From Schistosoma haematobium (Eukaryota > Platyhelminthes > Trematoda > Strigeidida > Schistosomatidae): a stretch of DNA of 64,000 nucleotides. The stretch lies in NCBI RefSeq assembly GCF_000699445.3, contig NC_067196.1, forward strand, positions 3,596,001 to 3,660,000. Reading direction: 5' to 3'. A program made the translations under genes and the position numbers. Shown here piece after piece: positions 23,601 through 38,100 of the stretch. Positions within the stretch are counted from its first letter, which is position 1. Each line of letters begins with the position of its first letter. Under the pieces are notes generated by a model. The model searched no databases, was not told the DNA's origin, and was given only the letters and a program-made list of their open reading frames with translations.

Positions 23601-26600
23601 TTTTGTGTAGGTTGGCACTCGTCAGTAAAGTCTACATCCAATCTTGGGGGAACTGTTAGTCTCTTCATATTTTGAGACCTAGCCACTGAGTTATTTGGGA
23701 GACCACTAACATCCTATAGTACACTAATTAGTTACTGAGTATTGGCCATATTTAAGTTAGTCACGCTTCAGTGTTGACCTGATTCTATACATCAAGTACC
23801 ATCAGTTCTTTCAAGATCGCAGGTCTACCTCATCGATGACTAGGAATTAGAATAAAACTGAGGTCTTTCAGGGTTTCTTGTGAACTATATCTATCCATCT
23901 AAAATCTCGACATAGCACACACGATGTCAAATCACTCAGATTAGCGGTCGAACTGAAAATTAGTCGATAAAATTCGACAAACTTGAACGACAGCTTAAAT
24001 ATGACATCGGTTACCACTCACAGATCAATTAATATGATCAAATATACATAATAATTTGTACTAACCAGTTTTAAATCATTTTAACAACTTACGTTCCATT
24101 TTATCTAATTCTGCGTCTATAGCATCGAAAAACTCTTCTTCATGCATAGGTGAATTTAAGCCTTCTTCATAGTCTGGACCAACTAATCTAAGAATATTAT
24201 CATTTACACCACTAAGAGTGTTGACAATATCACCACTATTAACAACGTTATTACTAATAATATTATTACATTTCGACATGGATTCTTTAAAGCTATCTGG
24301 AGAGAAATGTTTAAAATCAAAACTATTTCCATAACTGAAAAATCTTGCATGTGATGGCAAATAATGATGTGTTTGTTGACTGTGAATAGTGGTAGTCGTT
24401 GTTGTTATGGCTGTTGATAGACCAACTAAATTACGTAATTGTAATAATTCTTGTGTCATTGCTTTTTGGGTTTCTTCTAACCGACGACGTCGTTCTATTT
24501 CACGTTCTAAACGTTTACGCCAACTTTCTTCATGTTGTTGCATCATCTCAATAGAATGTGATAAATTTGTTAGAATTCCAGCTGTGATTGCCTAAAAACA
24601 CAGGTATTTTTTTGAAAAACAAAGTTCGCTAGATGATGAGTAAGCAAGTGGTAACGAAGTTAAACAACAATCAAGAAATTTCAACTGGTCACCTTTATCT
24701 ATTCCGATCGTTTATGACATATGTTATGCATTGCTAGTAAATCCCTAGTCTGAAAATCTATCGTCGTTTACATACTCAGTTGTTTGGGTAACGGCTAATA
24801 ATATTAATCAGCTACCTAAACAATATGACGCGGATTGATGACCTACTATTGAAAAGCACCGGTCTTCACCATTGATCGACATCTGAACAATCCAAATCTC
24901 GAAAATCTATACCTAATAACACAGCGATAAGGCACAATCTTGAAGATCAAACGAAGTGTAAATTTAGACCATTTACATTTCGAGGAAACATACCGTACAC
25001 AAACATCCAGAATTGAACACTATATGTTCTGTATCGTGTGAATTCGAAGTTCTACTTCATTGAATACCAATATCCATCTATTCTTCCCTAGATTGTAACT
25101 GATCCTACAGTTAATGATCGTATTAGAATAAAACACACTAACATTATAATCAATCCCCTCACCATAAATCTCCTCTGACCAAACACAGTTACTTTAATTC
25201 TAAATTAAATGGTTCAAAACCTTACACTTTTAATGATTAAGTAATAGGAGACAAAAAAACACATTGATCTCATAAACTTTAACATGAGACAGGATTTAAC
25301 AGTGTAATTTACTGCCGTTTTCGGTCATCTCCGAGTGTAATAAACTTTATCAACAACAAAATTTCCAATGAAAACGCCTAGAATCAATTCACAAATTATT
25401 TTACGCCCAACTAATATTATAAACCAGACAATGTGTATCAGGCTACAATCGAAGTTTTGTAATTCATTTCTTTCCATCTAATTATTTATTAAATCGTAAC
25501 TAAATGATGAAAGCATTTGACTTTTAGTAATTTATTATCAAGTTTAAACATTGTGCCACTTACTTTAGTTTGAATAATCGGATAGTATCATTAGTCCTTA
25601 TACTTAAGTACCTACATGGTGAGTCAATTGATTATTTAGATTACTGATCTGTGTTTAAACGCAAAGTTTATCATTCACTTGGTGATATTTTACTTTTAAC
25701 TTTTAACTTAAGTCTATATCGAGGCAATCCGCACACGATGCATATATGCCAATATGAGACTGAGCAATTGCAGTCCTAAATAACAATGGGAAGATACAAG
25801 TAAAACAATACCAGGTGAATTTGAAGCGAATGGTGCTGGGTTCGAGTCCTACAGTGAACATCAACTCTCTCAGATGCAGGTACATCCAACTGACGAGTCC
25901 CAAATAGGACGAAACGCGAGTCAAACTGGATTCCACTGCTAGCCACTATCCATCATTGCTTACAAACAGCTTGTGAATTCAGGCAATATCGAGGCATACG
26001 CACAGTATGCACATACGCCAATCGCAGACTGATCAATTGCAGTGTTAAACTTCAATGGGAAGATACAAACCAAACAATAACAAGTGAATTCAAATTCACC
26101 ACACTGCACAAGCTATTGGCTATCAGGGCTCAGTAGCTAAGTGGATAACGTGACGGTGTTTTGAGTTAACGGTACTGGGTTCGAGTCCCGGAGTGAACAT
26201 CAACTCTGAGACGCAAGTACATCCAGTTGACGAGTCCCAAAAAGGTCGAAACGCGTGTAAACCTGGATCCCACTGCTTTCCACTATCCATCTTTGCGTAA
26301 ATTCTGTCAGTTAATTTACTAGGTTTAACAAACTTATTTAGCAATTAAATAGTATTATAATTTATTAATAGTAGTAGTATTAGCATTGAACCCTATCGAA
26401 CCAATAAGAGACTGATCAATTGCAGTCCTAAACGTCAATTGGAGAGATCCAAACAACCAATAACAACGATTAATTGAAAACCAATAAAATCAATTTACCT
26501 TAAACATGTGAGCTTCACCTTTGAAATCCATAGCATGACCACCATGTTGTTGAAGTATACGACGTAAATCATTGAAACGTGAAGATGGTTGATATTGAGA

Positions 26601-29600
26601 TACTTCTTTCATATCAGTATGTTGGGTTATATTATCACTTGTTGCTGTATCTTTCTGGAATAAATTAATGATTAATCAGATGGAATAAAAGTGAAGTTTT
26701 AATCAATTAGATATTCAATTGATGAGTTATGAGGTTTACAACTTCGAATTCACTCACAATTCATTACAACAACAAAATACATATAGCTAAGATAGATAAA
26801 GATAGAAACAATGAGAGATCTAACATGAATTTGTAACAATTCAGTTTGTCATGAAATATCAACTTAATGAGGATTAATCAAGAGGAGAAATAATGGTATC
26901 AACAACTGTAAATACTTGGAATAAACATATGAGAATAAATAAAACAGAATAAAATTCAATAGCTGTGGTGAGATTCAATCAATGGGAACCCCTTAGATCT
27001 AGTTTTGGAGTACTCAGAAGTTTTCAGCAAGAAATATTTTCAATATTGAAAGAACTAGTGTTTCTCTTGAGTTATGAACGCACGTCAAGCAACTTTACGG
27101 CTGATAAACGTTAACGGTGACGTATTTCAGAAACCGACCCTCTGTAGGATTGAAGTATTCACAGTGCTCTATCCTTGAGTAGTCACTGATCAACAAGAAA
27201 GCTGGATACAGCACTACCTGATGAATGAACACAATGTGATATCAAGCCAATTAGACAGTCCAATCTAATCGATAGAATTAGATCAGCATTAAGGACAATG
27301 TAAATACAACATTGGATAATATTGATCAGTATGCAGAAAAAATATAAAATACCACAACGCATAGTTGGGATTAGAGAGTGGAAGTATTTGTGATCAATCA
27401 TAAATTAGATCAACTTTACATATATCCCAACCGGTAAACAGCAATAGCCCCCAGTAACCTTTCATGTTGAGAATCGGAAACATTAAACAGACTGATGGTA
27501 CATCTTGAATTCCGAATTCAAAGGTTTATTATATCCTAGTTTTGTTTCAACGAACAAAGTATTTTGAACCAGAGGAGTGATGGAGGTGTGGAATGTACAC
27601 CATAATCTGTCCACTTCAACGGATGAAGTCGGCTTAATTTTAACATTAACCTTTATTCATCTAGTTGATCATATGTGAGTAACGAACAGAAGACAACTGT
27701 GGTAAAATAATTACAATCGAATTATGACAGCACCTGTAGTATAATCATAATCTGAAACGCCAACAAGTGAAGACAAAAAATATAACAGAAGACTAGTGAA
27801 ATGAATTTACAAAATGAAAATGCCATTGAGATAGGTTATTTTAATGAAGAACTGACATCAAGAGACGAATCAGTGAAACAGCAGAGAGCAATGGAATAAT
27901 CGTTTCTTCCTGATGTCAGATTTACTGACAAAACCCATCCATACACGAGAATAGAGTCGGAGACCCTATGGTCTTGCAGAGAACATGATATATGATCGAA
28001 TAACTGAGTATGAAACGTATAAACATTTAGCTTATTCGTCGTATTGTGCGGTCCTTCTGAAATATTATTGCAGACCTCATTACTCACAGCTCTGCACTTG
28101 GCCCTTGGTTTGACAGCAGTTACAGCGTTTTCAGTTTGGAGAGACGAATAACATTCCTTAGACACATATGATGTAGTTCCGATGGAGTAAACAGGCGGAT
28201 AATTTCTCTAAAAGGCAGGCTTCCATTTTAAAAAAATCTAATTTCTCCGCAGATGTCTTCGTCAGCACATTCTGCCAGCAATTGTAAGACACAGACAACC
28301 AATGAAATGTTTGATGGGATGGAGAATAGATGAGCAAAATGGAAGACAAATGGTACACATAATGATAACTGATGCCCACTACAGGATCTCCAAATACCTA
28401 CACATCATAAATGGTCAAAAGAGGAAGCCAGAGAGAATGTGCACAACAGAACAATAGTCAATCTTGACAAGGACGATTAATCTATCAATCAGACGACACA
28501 AAAGACAAAGGACAAACACACTCGAAGAAAATCTAATAAAGATCTCCGAACCATCCACAGAAGAGAACATAAACAACTATGTGGTCGACCTCTCAAAATA
28601 ACCAGTGAGAAAGACAGAAGAATGCCTCCTGCAAAAAGGCATGAACAGCAATGTAAGGGACGATTAAAAACTAGGATTCATCGCTGTACTAGTGTTATCA
28701 CTCAAAAATCCTGGAATAAATGAGGAAATCCAACAGGGAATAAGAAAAATCATAGTAATACAAGCTCAATGGAAGAAAGATAACATCCGAATGAACACAC
28801 AAAAATAAAAAGCCTTAAAAGAAAAAAACTAGGGGAAACATTGTTATAATTCCAGTGGACAACGGACGCACTACCGTTATTACGGACAATGAAAAATATA
28901 CCAGGAAAGACAAAGAACTACTTGAGGATAAAAGGCTGTATAAATCGATAGACAAAAATCTGATCAGAAGGTTAGACTACCAAATCTCCAGCACATTAAA
29001 CAAGCTTGTTAAAGCACGACAAATATTAAGAAAACATCGATGGCACATGAAATCCAATGAAATATTGCTCCCTCGATTCTACGATAGGCCGAAACTACAC
29101 AAACCAAACACACTACTAAGTCTAGTTGCATCACTCCCCAAAACCCCAATATGTAATTTAACGACAGAAATTTCGAGAATATTGAAAATTTTGGTGGATC
29201 CACCCTATGAAATCATCCACACAATTCTAGGATAAGATAAAGGGGATTCCAATCAAAAACCATGAACTGATTATATCCTTCGGTGTAACAGCCATGTCCA
29301 CTTCAATCAAACCAAGTTTATTAAAGGAAACTCTATATCTGCTCCTCATCAACGGCACAAATGTCCCAAAGTACATGAAGCTTCAAAGTTAAAATCCACT
29401 AGGACTCACAGATCTATGCTTAACAACATATTCTATATTCAACAATAAAACCCACTAACAAACGAAAGGGATACAAATGGGATCATCAATATCAGGATTT
29501 ATTGTGTGAGCAGTGATGCAGAGATTGAAAGCCTTAGCACAAACGAAATCAAGTATTGAAACCAGTAAACGGAACATCTTACCACATATAAAAGACAGAA

Positions 29601-32600
29601 ATTACAACGAGACTATTAAAGCCATTGGAATAAATGTAGCACATAAACCATCAAAATTACTTCAATCAACGTTATCCAAACCACAGAATGAAATGACGAA
29701 AGAAGAAAAACCGAACATCATTTAAAAAAGGAACCGTTCCAATTGCGAGGAACACAATATAGAACAAAGAGGATCCCATACATGAAAATCAATTAACGGT
29801 CAAATGCTATGATTATATCTTCGATTATATCAATAGACGCGGACACTTGTTGACACACAACAGACTGGAAAAAAGTCGAAATATTGAACTGAGGGGATAC
29901 TAAGAACACTACAGTATTTTCAGAAGCTTGATACTCAAAGTGAAATCAGTAGTTAAGACACACAACGAAATTTACCATCCAATCAGGGATAATCATAGAT
30001 ATATATGTGACCAAGAATCAGATTAATAAGTCTAAGGTCAATAATACCTAATCAAGATCGAATTCGATAGAATAAGCTGTTAGTCATATGTGGAGAAGTA
30101 CGAATACTTCACTTCTACCTAAAGGTTTTAAACTAACGAAGAAGGACAATGAAAACCGAACAACCAAACTATCCACCTAAGACAACAAAACTCCATCTAA
30201 ATGAGCTTATACTTGTAAAATTGGTCACAACACCTATATTGTTTAGTCAAGATTCTCCTCTTTTTTATACTAATCACTAGGACTATTTTTATGAAATACT
30301 TGACTTCACAATTGATAATCACGATATAGTCTTAGTAGAATGAATAGCGGATCCAATCAACCTACCTTTCCTTTAAATTATATTTAGCTATAAGGAAAAA
30401 ACTATTTGATGGTAAAATATAACATCACAGTTTGATATTAAGTTTGCAAAGGAACGATGGCTAAGTTGACTAAAACATTGAATTTTTAACTATCAGGTTA
30501 CAGGCTCAATCTCTGTTTCATCGAATTTGATATGACCTGATGGATAGCATGTCTTGTTTTATCATAGAATACAAAACCTGTAGCTTAAAAACTGAATACA
30601 ATATATTTGTATTCATTGAATTAGCTGTACTAGTCATTTGAACAGTCATTAAACAAATTTAATCACAATTAAACATTCATGTATACATATAAACTACTAA
30701 CAATATCAATATTATCTGTTTCCACAACTGTTTGAATAGTTTGTGTATTGCCAAAATTACGAAACGAAAGAAAACGTGAAAAAAATCCTCCACCAGTTCG
30801 TGGTCCATTATTTGATTCTTTATCAGTAATTATTGACCGTTGATCGGTTGTTTTAGATGAATATTTTAAAGAATCTGACTGCTTAACAGTGGATTTTGTA
30901 TTGATATTAGTTGATGGGTGAGTGAATAACTAAATTAAGAGAGACAAAAAGAAAACAATGAATTTAAGATACACTAAATTAATCAATTAAAGAAAAACAG
31001 TATAAAAATCATTACATTTAATGACAGTATATAAATTTATTTTTTTGGTTGAGATCATCAACTGATTGATGTTAGACCACCATTGAAAACCTGGAAGCAT
31101 TTTATGGCCGTCTCGTCCTATTTTGGGACTCCTTAGCAGTGCGTATCTACGATCTCGCTCGCGAGATTCGGACACAAGGCCTTCAGTCTCGCATGCGAAC
31201 GCTTAACCTACTAGACCACTGAGCGGGAGTTCAACGGTGTTAATATCTAACTCCAACCAATCCACGAAATTGTGCGACGATCTTCCATTTTAGTGAGGAA
31301 GATACCTATCTCTACCCGACACCGATTAGCTCCACTGGTCACTGCTTCTAACTAGAACTCCGAGAATTCACTCACGAAGCTAGTCACTAGTGAGTACATG
31401 GTCATTATCAGTATAGGATTGTTGGTTGAGGTTAGACATTAACACCGTTAGATGCCGGTTCAGTGGTCTACAAGTAAGCGTTCGCGTGCGAGATCGTGGA
31501 TGAGCACTGTTGAGGAGCCCCACAATAGAACGAAACGGCCGTCCACTGCTTCCAGGTTTTCGATACTGATCTAACGTCAATCGGTTCATGATCTTAATCA
31601 AAAACTTAATAATCTCCACAACCCTATACTGATATAAATTTATTCTTTCGCCAAAAGCTAAGAGTTCAAATATTATCACCTATTGAATATCAAGGCTGAA
31701 ATACACATGTTATACCAGTCAGCTGGTTATAAGTAACATAGAACCTGACATAAGTATGTGTTGATCCAAGTTACCATACCATATTAGCTGGATGGGAAGA
31801 AACTAACAAGATAAATAGCAAATGTATGGAAATTATGTAGCGATAATGTAATGAGAAAGATTTAGTATTAAGAATACGGTTAGTAAAGACAAAATGAACG
31901 AACGCTATGACCTAAAATCTAAAGGAAGTCAAAAGATAAATGCACCTACGCTAGTGTAAATTATTCTAAGGATTATTACCCAACGTCTCCAACCACTTAT
32001 AGTGAATGAGAATTCAGGCGGGGACAACCAATTCATTGTCCGATGCCAAATTACAGGGTTCTTTAGTACTTCATTTGCAAATCTTCCATCAATCGCCCTC
32101 TACATCCTTCATGATTCTTCCATTTCTCAATTCCTTCATGTTTACCTTTCTATTTTCTTCACTGTAATCTTATGTCTGCCGACACAAGTAGCATACACCA
32201 CACACTGATCGCAAGTATCCTTTGTCTCCCAACCAGGTAGCCTAGATTTACCAGCATGGTTCAAACCCACAGTGAATGATTGACTGACATTAGGCTTAGC
32301 TTCTTTGGCTTCTACCCTTTTAAACTTATTGCTACACCACCTAACGTTGTCTGTTGTGGTAGGCGTTGATTAGATTTATGTGATGTCTGAACTGATGAAG
32401 ATTCACAGCGTCCCCAACCAAGTCGAGAATTAGAGAGCTGTTTTTGTTTAGAATGCTGTGAAAAGACTCTCATTATTTTCAGTCTTGCAGTTCGAATGTT
32501 CATACTTTGCATGATAAAATTGTGTCAGGGGTCCAAAATCTGTATTTCATATGATGAGTTTGTCTTATCTTGACTAACTATCTACTATTAATGTATCATT

Positions 32601-35129
32601 TCAGACCAAATTTATCACAGAAACTTTCAAACTATACATACAAAGGAAATGTACGGTAATATTGCCTTTTGGAGGAACACTAACGACGAGATTGAAAATA
32701 TAGTAGTCTTTCATTTCCTAATCCCCATATATACGAAAGAATGTTATTGCTTGCAAATTTTTAGGTTTTAAAATCCTGTTATTATCAATTACAGGCTAAT
32801 AGTAAAGTATCTACATACATCAGCCCAAGGTGCATTAGTTTTACTCAAGGTTGAAATCCCAAAGCTTACCCAACATATGACTCCACAGAGGATCCAGTGA
32901 TTCTGGGTTCGATCTGAGGTAGTCTTAGGATAAAATAAGTCAGTTAACTAATACTTCATAATTCCTAAAGATTGTAAGTTTTGTATATGATAAGCAATTA
33001 ATATGAAATGATGAAATCGAAAATGTAGCTCAATAACAGTCATTGTAATGGCTACCCATTTTTTTCAAATGTGAAAATATTGCAGTAAACCATGTTTTAG
33101 ATTTGTTTCAACTGAATATGAAAGTGAATCATATTCTCTTCAGTGATTTTATTCAGGAAACATTCAACTTATTGCGATTTCAAACACTAAAAAACTCCAG
33201 AAATACCGTAGTTGTTGAGATATTTTTACAGTCGATTACGACTTTGAGAAAGCTAAAGACGATTATCTTGGAATTCAAGTATTCATCACAGGATAGATGA
33301 AATAAATCGTTTTCTAAATTCTATATTGGTAAGAAAACTTTCCCCATTAAAGATAAGTGAGGAACATTGACTGTTGGAAACAAATATTTTTCTATAATTA
33401 TGACTTAGGTGTATGCTAAACAGAAATCTGTTGTCATATCGTTTAAGTAGTGCTAAAAATTTCTTACTATAACAATTTTTTAGTAATCAATATAACAATT
33501 ATTTACAATTGATTCATCATTGAGTAGTGACCAATGTCATGTGATTCAAGTCCTCCTTAGTGAAAATCGAATCTTATCGATCAAGTTGCAATGTGGCCAC
33601 TAGTTTAGGTGACTCGATATCACGTGCACTATGTTGAGATGTAAGGTGATGAATTGAAGATAATTAACAGAAAACCTCGGATCTAGATTTCGTGCTATTT
33701 AGCAACATGTGCTTGTAATCTTGAGGGAAAAGATGCTCCGTGACAGATTCGATCCCTTGTCTCCCAGCGTCACGATTAGCGATGTAACCACTAAGCTATC
33801 GAGGCCGTGACTAACCTCTTATAGGACTGAGATGTGTTCATAACTAATTCTTCATTGAGTAGTGGCCAATGTCATATATATCAAGTCTTTCTTAGTACTC
33901 ATTGAATTTTATCAATCGAGTTCCAATATGGATACTAGTTTTGGTGACTCAACATGTAAATAAAGAACAAAAACAAATGAACTCACTGTCTCCGATGAAG
34001 AATCACCTAAAGTTGACCACTGATCATTTGTCATTTTATCAACATTCGTTGATTTATTGTAATCATTGTTGTTAACATTGACAGATTTACGAATCTTTTG
34101 TTTACATTGTTTTTTATCACTTTGTAAGCCTTCATCATCATCAGGAGTAATAGTATAATCAATTGTTTCATCTTTTGAATAATAAGATGGACAAGAACAA
34201 GATGATGATGATGATGATCTTGTTGAATGTGTTTCACTAGTATTAGTAAGCCATCTTTCTAAATTATCATGTCCACCATGTTGTACAATAGCGCTACAAG
34301 CATCAAAATATGCTTGTAATGAATCAACTTGTTTGCATAATATTTCTCTATATATGTGGATAGATAGAAATATAGATGAACTGGTAATATTTACATATAT
34401 AGAAATAACAAAGAAATTAAAACACTACAGTAACCATTAAAGAAAAACGGGTTTATTTAAAGTTTGGAAATCAATCAATGAAAATATTTCATCAACAATA
34501 TAGTTAAAAATGAAATCTAGGTCAAGTAATGACTATTGACCTTTGTATAGACTAATTTAAAATATGGTAACCAATTTAATCATCTTCAAAGTACTGAAAT
34601 CAATTAATCATTGATAATTCAATTCATGTGATCATCAACTATTATGTATTAGTATGGGACTCATCAGCAGTGCCCATCCACGATCCCGTCCCCCGCGAGA
34701 CTCGAGACCAGAACCTATCAGTCTCGCGCGCAAGCACCTAACCTCCAGACATCTAAACCATCCTGTCTATTTAACCAGAATTATTTAGATATACAATAAA
34801 TTATGACAGATTAATGATAAATTCAGATTGTCATTCAATATCAATATAACATTAGATCTGAATTAGTAATAGTCAAAGAAGTGACCTGATTTTCAACCAG
34901 ATAAACTTACAAGTTCAAACTTATTTATCTCTAAGCTAATAATGATTAGTTCTGTACTACAAAAAATAAAGATAAACTATAAACAGATAAATAAATAATA
35001 CACTTATCATTATATTATTTATCAAAACATTAAAATTATAAAACCATTCGATAAGTAGTCATTCAATATTATTAGACATACCTTTATCATAAAGATTAGA
35101 CTGCTGTTGCTGCTGCCGCTGGTGCTACC

Positions 35130-35165
<36 letters not shown>

Positions 35166-38100
35166 ATGTGTGTATGAATATGACTAACCAGTTACAACGT
35201 ATTAATTAAAACTGTTTTCTAATATTACTGATCAACATAGACACATCTATATACATACTAGTATTCTGGTCAAAATGCTTAGAAATAAAAGTCAAGTTTT
35301 TACTTTCTACACTTACTGAAAACATTAATCAGCTATAATGAAACGTTGTCTTTAAATCAAATAACGATTAAACAAATATTTACGTTTATGCTTTTTTTTA
35401 GAAAGCATTGGTTGTTTGGTGTTCTGATGATAAAAAGAAAGACAACAAAATCTAATCTAGATTATCTTCATTGACATTAACTCCGCCTGTAGCTCTTCTA
35501 GAGTTACTGCCGGTCCCAAGCCCGGGTAAAGGAGGAGGGTTGGGCATGGGGTTAGCGTCCCCATCCCGTAGAAAACTAACTCGCTAAAAAACGCTTACCA
35601 GAAAAAATAATTCAAACCATTTTAACTCTGCCCTGAGAGTTAGAAGGTCTTCATTTAGAAGAATTATGACGCTTCATGGTGAAAGCCGAATTCCTTCGGA
35701 AGCCACGAGGCCGATGCCCCTTCTAACAACCAGAGCAAAAATTTTTATAGGTACATGGAACGTTAGAACAATGTGGGAAACCGGGAAGACCAGCCAAATA
35801 GCAACGGAAATGAGGAGATACAACTTGGCAGTACTGGGAATCAGCGAAACCCACTGGACTCAAGCTGGACAGAAAAGGCTAGCTACGGGAGAGATGCTGC
35901 TATACTCCGGTCACGAAGAGGAAAATGCTCCACACACACAGGGAGTTGCTCTAATGCTGTCCAAAGTAGCACGAAATGCACTTGTAGGATGGGAATCCCA
36001 CGGATTCAGAATCATCAAAGCATCATTCAAAACAAAGAAGGAGGGGATCTTAATGAATATTATCCAATGTTATGCACCCACCAATGATAGCAACGACGAC
36101 ATTAAAGATCAATTCTACGAGCGGCTGCAGTCAATCATAGAGAAATGCTCAAGAAAGGACCTCACCATTCTGATGGGAGATCTAAATGCCAAGGTCGGAA
36201 TAGACAACACTGGATATGAAGATATTATGGGACGACATGGACTGGGAGAGAGGAACGAAAATGGAGAAAGATTTGCAAATTTGTGTGCATTCAACAAATT
36301 AGTCATAGGAGGCACAATATTTCCACACAAACGTATACACAAGGCTACATGGATCTCACCGGACCACACTACAGAGAACCAAATAGACCATATTTGCATC
36401 AAAAAAATTCCGAAGGACAATGGAAGATGTGAGAACCAGGAGAGGAGCTGACGTAGCTTCAGATCACCACCTAGTTGTAGCCAATTTAAAACTGAAGCTA
36501 AAAAAGAACTGGACAAGTGGACAAACAGCAATACAAAGGTTCAATACAGCCTTCCTTCGAGATACTGACAAACTCAATGAATTCAAGATAGCTCTCAACA
36601 ACAGATTCCAAGCCTTTCAAGATCTACTGAAGGAAGAAGAAACCACCATGGAGGACAACTGGAAAGGCATCAAAGAAACATTGACTTCAACGTGTCAAGA
36701 GGTTCTGGGCCTAAAGAAACACCATCATAAGGAATGGATCTCTATAGAAACACTGGACAAGATCAAAGAAAGGAAGAACAAGAAGACAGCAATTAACAAC
36801 AGCCGAACACGAGCAGAGAAAGTCCAAGCACAAGCTGAATACATAGAAGCAAACAAGCAAGTGAAGAGGAGCATTAGAGCCGACAGGAAGAAATACGTGG
36901 AAGAATTAGCAACGACGGCAGAAAAAGCTGCTAGAGAAGGAAATATGAAACAGCTCTACGATACAACGAAGAAACTATCAGGGAAATACAGTAAACCAGA
37001 GAGGCCGGTCAAAGACAAAGAAGGCAAGCCAATCACTGAAATTCAACAACAGCGAAACAGATGGGTAGAATACTTCGAGGAACTCCTGAATAGGCCGGCT
37101 CCAATGAATCCACCGAACATCGAAGCAGCACACACAGCTCTTCCTATAGATGTCAACCCACCAACGACGGAAGAAATTAGAATGGCCGTCAGACAAATCA
37201 AGAACGGGAAAGCAGCAGGACCCGACAACATACCAGCTGAAGCACTGAAATCAGACGTCGAAGTAACCACAAGCATGCTTTACCCTCTATTCAAAAAGAT
37301 TTGGGAGGAGGAACAAGTGCCGATGGACTGGAAAGAAGGACACCTCATCAAGATTCCAAAGAAAGGAGATCTGAGCAAATGTGAAAACTACAGAGGCATT
37401 ACACTACTGTCAATACCAGGGAAAGTCTTCAACAGGGTGTTGCTGAACCGGATGAAGGATGCAGTAGATGCCCAACTTCGAGATCAACAAGCTGGATTCC
37501 GAAAGGATCGGTCGTGCACAGACCAAATTGCAACACTACGGATCATCGTCGAACAATCAGTTGAGTGGAACTCGTCACTATACATCAACTTCATTGATTA
37601 TGAAAAGGCATTAGACAGTGTAGATAGGAGGACATTATGGAAACTTCTTCGACACTACGGAGTTCCTGAGAAGATTGTCAATATTATCCGGAACTCATAC
37701 GACGGACTACAGTGCAAAGTAGTGCATGGAGGACAGCTGACAGATGCATTCCAAGTAAGGACCGGAGTCAGACAAGGCTGTTTACTCTCTCCCTTCCTCT
37801 TTCTTCTGGTGGTCGACTGGATTATGAAGACCTCGACATCTGAAGGAAAACACGGAATACAATGGACAGCTCAGAACCAATTAGACGATCTGGACTTCGC
37901 AGATGACCTAGCCCTCCTATCACGTACACGTGAACAGATTCAGATAAAGACAGCCAATGTAGCAGCAGTCTCTGCATCAGTAGGCCTCAGCATACACAAA
38001 GGGAAAACCAAGGTCCTCAAATTCAAAGCGGAGAACAGCAATCCAATCACCCTTGATGGCGAAACTCTGGAAGATGTAGAATCCTTCACATATCTGGGAA

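Noticed and set aside
30125..30170. Hammerhead in the second Penelope copy
   Set aside because: The aligned region reads CTAACGA and AATGAAAA; the invariant core G is lost and no stem II can be drawn.
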